From Peribolospora baueri (lineage: Eukaryota > Basidiomycota > Peribolosporomycetes > Peribolosporales > Peribolosporaceae), in the NCBI GenBank assembly GCA_029717555.1, contig JAMDHS010000157.1, positions 1 through 21,561 of the forward strand: 21,561 nt of DNA. The letters run 5' to 3'. Below the pieces are notes generated by a model, which was given only the letters and a program-made list of their open reading frames with translations, searched no databases and was not told the DNA's origin. The translations under genes were made by a program, and so were the position numbers. Below are positions 1-9,134 of this stretch, piece after piece (the stretch's first letter is position 1; every line of letters begins with the position of its first letter).

Positions 1-3
1 TGT

Positions 4-4
<1 letters not shown>

Positions 5-64
<60 letters not shown>
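5..64. repeat. 60-nt poly-T run
   Basis: Positions 5-64 are an uninterrupted T run, continuing into a pyrimidine-rich tract up to the CAG at 121-123. If that CAG is a 3' splice site, as the downstream frame suggests, this is an extreme polypyrimidine tract of an intron. It lies at the very edge of the window, so a contig-end or homopolymer artefact is also possible. Confidence 0.8.
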
Positions 65-123
65 CTCGTCTCTCTATTTTTCTCTCTTCTTCGACTACCG
101 GGCCTTCATTTATCTACTCCCAG

Positions 124-817
124 TCCTCCTCCTCCATCACGTCTGATTCCTCCACGGACGCCTCTTCCTCCGAGGGCTTTCCCGCCCCGCGCCTTCCGCC
201 TTCTCTTCTCCCTTCCACCTCCAAGACTGCCGTTAGCGCTGTGACGACGGAAAATGACGAAGAAGCGAGCAGACGAAAGGAAGAAGCTCGAATTGCGAAA
301 GCAAAAGCGAGGGAGCGAAGGAGGGAAGCAAAGGCCAACGATTTCAGGGCGTATTATATGAGACAGATCACTGACGCCTTTGGGGATGATCTTGACGAGA
401 TGAGGAAGGTGAGCCACTCCGTTGAACATTCCATCCTCCGGCTGCCATTCAACACTCCATCGTTTGGCCGTTATCTCACATCTCCATTCTGTTCGCCTAC
501 AGCGAGAACCCATGCTTCCGACGACGTCCCGCCTTCCCCTCCTGATCGACGCGCTAGCCTCGGGCGTCGACATCTTCTCCACCGACGCGCTGACGTCGTA
601 CACTTCATCCAGACGACGAGAAGAAGCGCTCGGTCGGGAGGCGGCGGTGGCCGGACTGTTCTCGCGGCCGGAGTCGGGGAGGGGGCTAGGGGAGCAGGGG
701 ACAGGGAAGGAAATGGAGGTGGACGAAGAGGGGAACGAAGAGAGGAAGAGCGAGGACGAGGACATGGATGGCAGGGACGGCGAAGTGGGCATAGTTTTGG
801 CTACGTTGGATCGTTAA
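124..817 (+). CDS. RSA3: Ribosome assembly protein 3 (Rsa3)-like, 5' end outside window
   Basis: Two exons are visible, 124-408 and 503-817, joined in phase 0 across a 94-nt intron (donor gtgagc, acceptor ctacag). The reading frame is open from the left edge and has no credible start codon, so the 5' part lies upstream of a probable acceptor at 121-123. The visible part is about 199 residues: a Ser-rich segment, then a basic Lys/Arg/Glu helix. Next is a block of the form FRAYYMRQITDAFGDDLDEMRK continuing after splicing into LPLLIDALASGVDIFS. The tail is acidic and charged. That block matches the C-terminal domain of Rsa3 as I recall it (Y, GDDL, R, then LLIxxLxxGxxxF). Rsa3 is a nucleolar factor in pre-60S ribosome assembly. 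Identity comes from this short domain only; the splice junction itself is clear. Confidence 0.65.
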
Positions 818-1563
818 CGAGTTGAGGAATTGGATGGCGCGTCTGCAAACTCTAACGTTCGTCCTCCGAGTGGCCTTTGCATGGAGACCTCAACCCGCCG
901 GCCACACAGAGACGCATGCGCACGGACGGGTCCAGCGTCTGTGGACACTGACGTATCCATCGCTCGCTCATGACGACCCTAACCCTACTTCCATCGCTCT
1001 CGCGGGGATTCTCATTGTTTCGCAGAAGCGGTGCTGCATAGATGTTGAACTGCCCGTGTCTGATGCGGAGACCGGCGATCAAACGAGGCACACAGCTCTC
1101 CGTCGACGTTTGCCATCGTTCTTCTCGTCGGGTTCGTAACACGTCTGGATGAGGGGGGTGGACGACGGAGCGACAGTGACACTGGACTACTGACGAGAGG
1201 CGACCCTGGACCATGGACGACACTGGCGAGCGAGCCATATATATAATATTCAAAAATTGATGTGTACTGTAGAGATATCCGGGATGCTCGCACCGGCGCG
1301 GTCTAGTTGACGTCAGACCCAAGCCAGTTGTCCGCGGCATGACAATTGCGTCCGCAGTAACGTTCGACGCTGTTTGGCCTGGACGTTGTTTGCGCTGGAG
1401 TCGCCGACGCTTGCACTCTCTACCATCGTGCACACACACCTCGCAGCTGTCCTTGCCCGCTATCAGCATCCCCGCCTCATCAAAGCAGTCCGGTCCGCGT
1501 CCTCCCGCGGTCGCCACCACAGCATCCCGTCCGTTTTTCACCGCACCCGTCTTCTCCGCAATC
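818..1563. other. Intergenic region upstream of the RG-rich gene
   Basis: About 745 bp without a convincing gene. It holds a telomere-like CCCTAACCCTA at 977-987, an AT-rich TATA-like patch at about 1236-1259, and a pyrimidine-rich leader just before the ATG at 1564. A long open frame on the minus strand crosses it but lacks family signal. The frame of the downstream gene is open back to an ATG at 1339, so a longer N terminus is possible. Confidence 0.5.
977..987. promoter_or_regulatory. Telomere-repeat-like box (CCCTAACCCTA)
   Basis: Nearly two units of the TTAGGG-type repeat read on the opposite strand, about 580 bp before the next likely start codon. Tbf1/TRF-like factors bind such sequences in fungal promoters, so a regulatory role is possible. 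Chance occurrence is not excluded. Confidence 0.25.
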
Positions 1564-2670
1564 ATGAACTTCGAGGGGCCCTTCTTCGCCTTCCGTCTCG
1601 CCAATCCAGAGCTGGGCCTGGCCGGCCGGTTTATTGAAATCACCTCCCCAGCCGCGTTCCATACCGACGGTGTCGCCCCTTCTGCCTCCCGCGGTGTCCG
1701 TCGAGGCCGTGGTTCCGGCGGCCCCAAAGCGCGCGGTCGCGGTCGCGGTCGCGCCGGACTCCCGGCTGGCAGCCTTGCCTCTGGTCACCACCCCGTCCAT
1801 CGCGGACCGACGTTGGAGATGATCGATGCGGAAATTCACGAGCATTATAGGATCGCCAGTTTGCTCAACCCCGCTCACGACGCTCAGAGCCGCCCATCTT
1901 CGTCGGACACCCTACAAGACCCCTCTATCGGTCCTCCGGCAATCGCGAAAGACTGGACGATGATGTCGATTTGCTCATCCATCGGCGGACCACCGCGTTC
2001 CATGTCGGACATCTCGATGAGGACCGTACCCCCAGGCTCTATATCCGACATCTCGATGAGGACAGCGACACCAGAGGCCACGTTCATCGTCGAAAACTCA
2101 ACAGGGCCCAGCCCTTCCTCTATTTTTTCGACACGGGGGGCGGCGCAAATAGAAGGGAATGGGGAGCCGGAGTGGACAACGTCAGAATCGGAGTCGGACT
2201 CAGAAGACAACGGCCGAACTGTTGTCGGCAACCAATCATGGAATGACATGGACGCTGATGCGACCCCTTCTTCCACGATGGACTCCCTCAAGCTGCGTAC
2301 AGAACCCGAACCCAAACTAGTTGCTTCGGCGCCCTCTCCAGTTGGCTTGGTTAGAGTACGGGAGAGGAGGGGGAAGCGCAGGGGCCGCCAGCCGCTCAAG
2401 CCCCCGACAATCGAGTCCCAACCTTTGTGGACGTCATCAGAAGGGGAAGTTGCTCCCCTCAGGGACCTACCTACAGCGTCGAGAGGGAAGGTGGGCCGTG
2501 GGCGGGGTAGAGCTCGCAGTCGGGGAAAGGGTGCTCGGGCAGGCACCAAGAGACCGGCGAGGGCGGAAGCGAGGGCGGACACCAAAAGGCCACGATCGAT
2601 GGACACAAGACTGGCAGACCTCTCTTTACACACGACTACGGAAGATGGCGAGGACGCTAACCCGAGGTAA
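1564..2670 (+). CDS. RG-rich hypothetical nuclear protein
   Basis: One intronless frame of 368 residues from the ATG at 1564, chosen because a pyrimidine-rich leader precedes it and codon use is strongly GC3 after it. An in-frame ATG at 1339 would add 75 low-complexity residues. Residues 43-64 are RG-rich (RGVRRGRG, RGRGRGR). They are followed at about 83-95 by TLEMIDAEIHEHY, which resembles the LDAELDxY helix that ALYREF/CHTOP-type mRNA export adaptors use to bind the UAP56 helicase. An internal duplication at about 147-168 gives SMSDISMRT and SISDISMRT. A Ser/Glu/Asp tract follows, then a basic C-terminal part with RGRGRARSRGKG and two TKRP motifs that look like nuclear localisation signals. 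I do not recognise the full protein; an RNA- or chromatin-associated role is inference. Confidence 0.6.
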   Translation: MNFEGPFFAFRLANPELGLAGRFIEITSPAAFHTDGVAPSASRGVRRGRGSGGPKARGRGRGRAGLPAGSLASGHHPVHRGPTLEMIDAEIHEHYRIASLLNPAHDAQSRPSSSDTLQDPSIGPPAIAKDWTMMSICSSIGGPPRSMSDISMRTVPPGSISDISMRTATPEATFIVENSTGPSPSSIFSTRGAAQIEGNGEPEWTTSESESDSEDNGRTVVGNQSWNDMDADATPSSTMDSLKLRTEPEPKLVASAPSPVGLVRVRERRGKRRGRQPLKPPTIESQPLWTSSEGEVAPLRDLPTASRGKVGRGRGRARSRGKGARAGTKRPARAEARADTKRPRSMDTRLADLSLHTTTEDGEDANPR

Positions 2671-2958
2671 TTCGCAAGCGTCCTCCTCCTTTGGAAGATC
2701 CTTCCCTTCGTTCATACCAGTCACCCGAGCTTTGTCTGCGCGCAAGTCACATATGAAGGATTGAACTGCTGGCTGTACGCTCATCTGTATATGTTATATA
2801 CCCCTCATGTGCTCACGGACTTTATGGGCTGTCTGTGCCCCCGAATGTGCCAAGTCGAAAAGAGCTCGCTATGGGAACAAAGTCATAAGACGTAAGACGA
2901 AGACGACACGGTAAAGGACAAGTGTTTATTCGAAGGGGACTGATAATACGTGAGCCTC

Positions 2959-3947
2959 TTAGAATACGATACTTTCCGGTTCGACAACGAAATTTCGTCC
3001 GTTTGGTCGTACGGAAATGCCGTCTTTGTCAATCGAGAGAGATTTGCGCATGTCTACGAGTTGACCCGAAGAGTAGACGACGGCGAACGAGAGGTGATAT
3101 AAGCGAAACAGAAGTAGGAGACGTGAGAGACGCGCGAATCGAACGAGCGGCACGAGACGCAAGAGGGACACTCACCGAACGCATCCTCGTCTCGCCCGTT
3201 CTCACCCCCACCTGCGTAATACTCTCGTACCCTTCTGTACACACTATACCCCATTTTCTCATACATGCCCACGGCGACGCCGTTGCTGGGTCTCACGAAC
3301 AGATCGACGAACCAGCCCTGGTGGACTTTGTCTGACACTGACTCAAGGAGATCCATCATCGAGCGTGCTAGACCGAGGTGTCGATATTCCGGGGCGACGG
3401 TAATCGCGGTGACGTGACCGTGGTGGAGCGTGCCCCTGCCTTCCGCTTTCCCAATCACTGGGAAGAGAGAGAGAACACGATTAAAATAGGAAGCGTGAAA
3501 ACAAGAAAAGTTGCAACGTCTGGGTAAACGCAACACACATGCTCACCATATCCCATTGTTCGGCCACTAGGGCTTTCTTCCATAAAGCTTAGATCAGGCC
3601 ATCTTGCGAGGTAGTCGAGGTAGAACGAGATGGAGTACTACCAATCGAGACGCACGCAAAGGAGCGCGCGAGATGTGGATGTGTGACTTGTTAATTGTAA
3701 TGGAGAGGTGAACCAAACAAAAAGCAAATAGCATAAGTGCCCCTCACTGTTTCCGTCCAGGTGTCTAAGTTACTGGATGCGTCGGGGGAAAGGGAAAAAG
3801 GGAGAACTTAGTTCGCAGCTAGTTTCGCAAACGACCGCGCATCGAGAAGCTAGAAGAGATGAGGGATGGCGGCGACGTCGACGGCGGCACTCACATGTTG
3901 TTAAACTGAAACAAGTCGTCCGCCTTCAATGGGCGGAGGAGAGCCAT
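2959..3947 (-). CDS. NAA20: NatB N-terminal acetyltransferase catalytic subunit (Naa20/Nat3)
   Basis: Five exons read leftward: 3947-3895, 3772-3748, 3637-3547, 3457-3176 and 3053-2959, giving 181 residues (family about 178). The start is MALLRPLKADDLFQFNN. It continues with INLDTWTET, SFYLDYLARWPDL and GYVIGKAEG. Next come HGHVTAITVAPEYRHLGLA, holding the acetyl-CoA loop RxxGxA at about residues 82-87, then GWFVDLFVRPSN, MYEKMGYSVYRRV and EDAFDMRK. These are the hallmark blocks of Naa20, the GNAT enzyme that acetylates N termini starting Met-Asp/Glu/Asn/Gln, working with the Naa25/Mdm20 subunit at the ribosome. All junctions keep frame and use GT-AG. Exon 2 is only 25 nt. The residues between YYAGGG and EDAF are a few more than usual. 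Confidence 0.95.
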
Positions 3948-4828
3948 TCTGCCTTGCTTGACTTTGACCTGGCCTGGCCGAAGGCGGGAGTCGTCGACGA
4001 TAACGGCGGCGCTGCCCTTCGTCCCTGGCTTGGTCTGTGCTCAGAGGACATGCCGATCAACGGGAACAGCATGCTGCGGCAACCACCGACCGGAGATGGT
4101 TCTTGTGTCTGGCCTCGGCCGCTACTGCTGTGCCATTCAAGCCTCCACGAACTGTGTGACTCCAGACACGACTCTTGTTGTGTTTTGAGACCATTTCGAA
4201 ACACTCTGAATTCTTCGAGATTCTCAAGCTATGCTCATGGCCTTTCCCGCCCATAATGAGGCGAGACGAGGAGGCAGAGTATAGCATGTCACGCCGGATG
4301 GGGAGGTGGACCCGTCGATCAACATCGATGCATGCCATCGATTGAGCGCGCCAGGGAAAGGATCACGCTGTCACACCTATTACTCCCTCCCCAGCGAGAA
4401 TCTACTCGAAGAAGAGGGTTCTGACCATTTTTTGTTCCTGTCCAGAATGCCTTGGCGCCCAAATACTCAAAAGACGAGCGACCGCGGGCCTTCTCGCCCA
4501 CGACGTCGGATTCCTCATTGCTCCCAAGGTCCCAGCACCACCTCTCGCTCCTCAATCCGTCCCCACACCCGACACTCTCCAATCCGACGGCTGGCTGTCT
4601 GGATTCAAGAGACTCTAGGACGCGTCGAACGTAGCCAGAGGAGCTCAGGATAGCTCCCTGTTTCGTATCTAATCTTTCTCTGCGTGCAGAGCAAGTCTCG
4701 CTTCGCTGTCTTTCCGATCCGACACGCGCCACCGCGACTACATCAGCTTCGGCACAAGAACGAGAGAAGGCCCCTCAACCGGAGATACGAAACGAAAGGT
4801 CGCGTTACGACAGGATCGACAGGATACA
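3948..4828. other. Region between NAA20 and membrane-protein gene, coding content unresolved
   Basis: This 881-bp stretch must contain the NAA20 promoter and probably the promoter of the gene starting at 4829. Two plus-strand segments look exon-like but I could not join them into one gene: 4166-4345 and 4446-4634. Both follow a good CAG acceptor and end in a stop. No minus-strand frame here looks convincing. Confidence 0.4.
4166..4634 (+). other. Possible exon-like segments, gene model unresolved
   Basis: Segment 4166-4345 follows ctccag and encodes a hydrophobic-then-basic peptide with FETISKHSEFFEILKLCSWP and PIMRRDEEAEYSMSRRM before TGA. Segment 4446-4634 follows cctgtccag and encodes NALAPKYSKDERPRAFSPTT, then a Ser/Pro-rich tail ending RDSRTRRT before TAG, with GC-rich third positions. 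The two cannot both be 3' ends of one transcript unless splicing differs, and I found no clean donor between them. They may be pieces of one short gene, alternative ends, or chance open frames. No family recognised. Confidence 0.2.
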
Positions 4829-6503
4829 ATGTACATCCCCAGGCTCGAGGCGTGTCTGGTCTTGTTCCTTTCAATCGTCCTCGTCGGGGACGTGGTATCC
4901 GGTGCCGATATTAGTCGGGCTCCGCGGGCGGAGCATGGTTGGTTTCAGATCCCGTCCAGGTTCAGCCTGAGGAAAGCCCAACCGTCGCCGGAAACGGACA
5001 CGAGTGACTCGGGGCGGCCTCGTCATACCGTGCACATCCGTGGCCGAGTGAAGCACGAGAACGACGTCATCCCGTCTGCCAGCAGCTCCGCCTTGTTCGC
5101 CCGTAGGGACGACAACCCGGACGCCGCGGCAGCGGCCGCTGCCGCTCTGTCCTCGTTGAGTGCTAGCCAAGCCACGGCCACGGCTGGAGGCTCCTCGTTG
5201 CCCGCTAGTGCCAGCCTTCCGACATCCGCCATAAGCTCTGCTTCGAGTACAGGGTCGTCATCTTTGCCCACCTCGTCCACATCGTCGCCCTCGCCCTCAC
5301 AAGGCTCGGGGACTGGTTCTATTTTCAGTCCTCACAGTGGACTCTTCGGGCTGGCCATTTTCCTAATTGTCGCCTGCTGTAAGTGACCCCTATCTAACTG
5401 TTACACCCGTATTTTGTTCTTAGAGCTGACAGACGTCCCTCTCAACGTTGTTTCTTCTTTCGTTCCGTCCAGTCATACTTGTCTGTCTAACTGCCATTGC
5501 TGTTGGCAAGTTCATCGTACACAGGAATATGCGCATGAAGGACGCTTCCATATTCTCAGAGGCCATGTACGACCACAAGACGCTTCCTGTCCTCACGAAA
5601 ACCGACGCGGCGCCTCCTTACAATCGTCGCAAGTCCAGGAAGGGATTCTCACACCGTCGCTACTCCAGCTCCAGCTCTGAGTCTACCGTAGTAGGATCGG
5701 ACGACGCAAAGTGGGAAAAGCGTGTCATCGGCCCCCGTGACTACAAATCAGGTGCAAAAGCGGTCAATTCAAGGAAGTACGTTAGCGACGGCAGCGGCAG
5801 CGAAGGATGCCACTCCGATAGCGGCTGCAGCGACGTTGGTAAGACCGAGTCAAAGAAGTGGTCGCAGGTGATCGAGAAGCCGATCGCAGCTGCGACGGTC
5901 ACGCGAACGCCCGCAGCGGTGCCTTTGAACAACCGAGACACCTTTGCCTTTTGCTCGCCCGCGCCGGAGCCAAGGCGGCCCCCGTCTGCTTACCCGGTAT
6001 CGCTGAGCGCTGGTCAAGGGCCTCATATTCGGCAGGTTCGTCCATGTTCGACTCCGGTGCTCGCCGTACCAGCGACTGCCGTTTCCGCAGCGCAGGCCGC
6101 TAGGCCATATAGTACCGCTGCTTCCAAGCCCGGCGGTGGCGAGGTCAAAGACGTTTACACCACTCCTGCGCGATGGCAGCAGCAAGCCCCCTCGACCACG
6201 GCGGGGGCGCCTCCTAGGCGTTCCGGCGGAGGTCGCTCTGCGGGCATCAATTTGCCAGCTGACTCCCCACTCGCCCGCCATAGGGCTATGAAGAGGGAAA
6301 GTCAACTACAACAAGCTGCCAGTGCGCGCGTCGGAGGCGGGCGCGAGGGAGCCAACTCGAGGCCACTCACGAATCCATTTGAGCGGCATGGGCAAAGTAG
6401 AACGACAAACGCCTCCACGCGGACGGCTACGGCAGCGTACGGGGCCTCGGCAGCGGTGAGGCGTCCTAACCCGCTCCCTACGCTGCCTTCTTCATTCCTT
6501 TGA
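4829..6503 (+). CDS. Type I single-pass membrane protein, Ser/Ala-rich ectodomain, long basic tail
   Basis: Two exons, 4829-5378 and 5473-6503, joined in phase 1 (donor gtaagt, acceptor gtccag), give 526 residues. Residues 1 to about 26 form a signal peptide (LVLFLSIVLVGDVVSGA). The ectodomain runs to about 170, with an RR pair after LFA, an eight-alanine run and a Ser/Thr/Pro-rich stretch suited to O-mannosylation. The intron splits the single membrane segment at about 171-194 (GLFGLAIFLIVAC joined to FILVCLTAIAVG). The roughly 330-residue tail is basic and Ser/Arg/Pro/Ala-rich, with SDGSGSEGCHSDSGCSD in the middle. This signal, O-glycosylated stalk, membrane helix and cytosolic tail recall fungal Mid2/Wsc-type wall-stress sensors or Axl2-like proteins, but I see no cysteine-rich WSC domain and recognise no specific family. 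Function is inference from architecture. Confidence 0.75.
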
Positions 6504-6925
6504 GCGAAGCGTGTCGGGGTTTGGGAAAAGCATCCCCCTCCGTGTAGCTGCTCGTTTTATCGTCTATCCACGTATCTACACCTATCCATGTAGAGTACTC
6601 TTAACACTCGTTTACCTCCACTTAAATCTAAACTTGAATCACTCCAAAGGTCGATGAGCCGAGTCGGAAGTTGACCCAGTTGAGCAAAGCGGTGACACGT
6701 CTGTAAGGGGAAGGGATGTATGTATGAACGAAGGGAAACGCGCACATGGGCGGCCAAACGCGGCCATGGCGACGAACGCGTCGTCGCTGCACGGAACTCG
6801 ATCACAAGTCGACGACGACTACTTTCTACCATCATCCTTGGTTGCCCTCCAGCTTCGTTGTTTTCTTCGTTCCCTTTAAGACGGCCCGTGAGGAACGTTG
6901 GAGGCACGCGTAGCGCGAGCCAACG
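6504..6925. other. Intergenic region, 3' UTR and LSM4 promoter
   Basis: About 420 bp between the membrane-protein stop and the LSM4 ATG. A minus-strand open frame crosses it but shows no domain. I see no other element. Confidence 0.5.
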
Positions 6926-8313
6926 ATGGTGAGTTACTGATGCACGTTGCATCGTCTTTTTCGCTCAGCCAGGGCAGGACAGCATGGAGCTGGTCAAAGG
7001 CTTCCTAGGAAGTTGGAAGGGAGGATTGGCGAAGGGCTCAGAAAAAGAACGGGGGACTGGCTGTTTTGTCCATCCGTCCAATCCGTTCATGTTTGCGGCT
7101 TCTTCGGTGTCACCGTCGGATGGGCTGGACGTACGACGTGGGCTCCCTCTCCCGTCCGAGCTCGTAGTCGGGCGGATCGACGTTTTCGGGACCTCCGTCT
7201 GTCTTTCCACGCTGTCTTGCTTCCTCTTCCCTTTCAGATCTGTGGACCAATTTATTGAGTGGTTTGTCGAACTGTTGGGCTCATTCACTGCCCGTTCATG
7301 TTCCTCCCCGCCAGCTACCCCTCACACTCCTCAATGCGGCTCAGAACAAGCCTATGGTGCGTGTGCCGTCCCAAATGCCTTTCCGGCGTCAGAGCAGGCG
7401 TCCTTGTCCCTGGACGGAGTGGACGCGTAGTGGCCGTTCGCGGGCGATTTATGTTGGCACGGACAGACGGATGGACCAGACCGCTGATCTTCCCTTTCTT
7501 TTTCGCCTTGTCTTGATCGCTCTATGGCCAATCTCCCCCTTGTCACAGCTCGTCGAGCTCAAAAACGGCGAGACGTTCAACGGCCACCTGGTCAACTGCG
7601 ACAACTTTATGAACCTCACGCTCCGAGAGGTGTATGAAACCAGCGCTGTGAGTTACCCGGGATCGCGGGGGGAACGTAGTTATTCCATACAGGAGCAACT
7701 TGGCGACAGGAGGTGAAGCGGAAACATCGGTTCAAATGGGCTGACGGCAGTCTTCGCACCCTGTCTCCTTGCTTCGTTTCTCCATTGGCTACGCCGTTAT
7801 CCATTCGCGTCGACTTGGCTTGGATAGACAGGAGAGCAGTTCTGGAAGCTGAAAGAGTGCTACATCCGGGGAAGCACGGTGAGCGTACGGCGCGAAGCCG
7901 TCTCCTCGAGGTCGTCTCGTGAAAACCGACCTCGCTTTCATCGTTGATCACCCCCGTAGGTCTCTCACTGATCTCCTCTCCCTCGCCATTTCAGATCAAA
8001 TACTGCCGAGTAGCCGAGAACGTGAGTGGCACGGTTACGGTCTTCTTCCTCTCTTCCTCTCCTCGAAGCTGTTCGATGATGCCCGTCGACCTAACATCGG
8101 CACTTTGCATGACCTTTGTGATCCAAAACTGGGCGGGCGACGTGGGTGGCTCAGGTGATCGACATGGTGAAGGAGGACGAGATGAGGGCGCGAATGGGAA
8201 GGAGTGGCGGCGGTGGCGGACGGGGTGGACGAGGAGGACCGCCGGGACGGGGCAGGGGCAGTGGCGGGATGGGTGGCAGGGGAGGCGCGAAAGGGAGGGG
8301 AAGAGGTGGTTAG
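6926..8313 (+). CDS. LSM4: U6 snRNA-associated Sm-like protein LSm4
   Basis: Six exons, 6926-6928, 7315-7356, 7549-7647, 7828-7878, 7995-8021 and 8155-8313, give 126 residues, all junctions in phase 0. The first coding exon is only ATG, directly followed by gtgagt. No in-frame ATG lies near exon 2, which supports this start. The protein begins [15 protein letters not shown], and exon 3 carries the Sm1 motif ([20 protein letters not shown], then MNLTLREVY). Exons 4 and 5 give [19 protein letters not shown], the Sm2 motif with its IRG. The last exon is an RG/GGR-rich tail typical of fungal and animal LSm4. LSm4 is part of the LSm1-7 ring (mRNA decapping, P bodies) and the LSm2-8 ring (U6 snRNA). 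Exon 4 begins TGEQ where relatives often have DGDR, so that acceptor (tag at 7825-7827) is the least certain junction. Confidence 0.93.
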
Positions 8314-8839
8314 ATGAGACGGCTGTGCGTCGGTCGCGTGATCTAGACGATCTCGAGTTTCGAGTACATGTAATCAGTTGTTCGGAAGCTCGGTTGTCGT
8401 TCGCTCTTCGCCCACGCATGGACGGAACGATGAGGACATGCGTTCGTTTCGCTCTCAACCGCGGCGTCGCCGCTGAGGAAGAGGAACGAACGAGAGGTGT
8501 GGCGAACACGGCCGCCGTCGTCAGCGAGAGCTGGCGGGGGTTACAATGTTCTTGAGTACGTCTTGAGCGTTCGAGTCGCTCAGTGCCACCGCCTGTTCTT
8601 TTTTTCCTTCTTTTCTTCCTCTTTCCTTCCTTCCGTCCGTCCGCCCGTCCTTCTTCCCGTTCCGTTCGTCGCCGCCGTCGCCGCCGGCTGGAGCGCTCGG
8701 TGGGCGTCGTACGACTTCGGCTCGCTTGTCTCACTTTCGGCCGGGAGGCGGGAAAAGGAAAAGGGGGAGCCTGGCTTGATAATACTTGATGAAATAGTAG
8801 ATTATAAGGGAGGGTAACACTTGAAGCTATTGGTTTCTG

Positions 8840-8847
8840 TTAGGGTT
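8840..8847. promoter_or_regulatory. Telobox-like site TTAGGGTT
   Basis: The reverse complement is AACCCTAA, an exact fit to the Tbf1-type ARCCCTAA consensus, placed about 290 bp before the bZIP start codon. Function is inferred from the match only. Confidence 0.3.
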
Positions 8848-8853
8848 ATACGG

Positions 8854-9131
8854 GTGAGTCGGGACGCCGGCCAACGCAACGTGCATGGGCAGAGAGCGTC
8901 CCACATCGGATCGACCACCACCTCCACCACCATCATCAACCCCAACCAGCCCGTCACCACCTCTGCTTCCTTCTCTCCTCATCCACTGTCTCTGTACATA
9001 TCCATCTATCGCCCGCTTATTTCTTTTCGCCTCCCCTCCCCCTTCCCCCTTGACCCCCTTTCGCGTCGGACCCGCCCGCGCCGGCCATTCGTTGGGTGGG
9101 CTCACGCCTCCGCACCCACGCTTAGCCACAG
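8854..9131 (+). other. Candidate 5' leader intron of the bZIP gene
   Basis: A consensus donor gtgagt at 8854-8859 and a CAG acceptor at 9129-9131, preceded by a pyrimidine-rich stretch, bracket 278 nt ending three bases before the bZIP ATG. The interval contains an upstream ATG at 8885 whose frame runs to 9211, overlapping the main start in another frame. Splicing would remove that upstream frame, and retention would be expected to depress translation. Needs transcript evidence; the transcription start is unknown. Confidence 0.4.
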
Positions 9132-9134
9132 GCC

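Larger units (their letters stand above)
8314..9134. other. LSM4 3' region, bZIP promoter and leader
   Basis: About 820 bp. From 8598 to about 8695 there is a strong pyrimidine tract with CCGT/CGCC repeats. An AT-rich, TATA-like patch lies at about 8779-8810, including a two-codon ATG-AAA-TAG at 8789-8797. A telobox-like TTAGGGTT is at 8840-8847. A candidate leader intron is listed separately. No gene with a recognisable product is seen. Confidence 0.5.

Noticed and set aside
2-244. Plus-strand open frame beginning with a long phenylalanine run
   Set aside because: It is produced by the T homopolymer. The downstream Rsa3-like coding frame is a different one and begins after a splice acceptor at 123.
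852-1727. 291-codon minus-strand open frame with a CxxC-like and basic patch
   Set aside because: It overlaps the 5' end of the plus-strand RG-rich gene, lacks a complete zinc-cluster motif and looks like an antisense shadow in GC-rich DNA.
1884-2633. Long minus-strand frame opposite the RG-rich gene
   Set aside because: It mirrors the plus-strand codon pattern, and no domain or splice structure is seen.
7991-8734. 247-codon minus-strand frame rich in Arg and Ser
   Set aside because: It covers the LSM4 last exons and a pyrimidine tract; the composition comes from those and it has no family signal.
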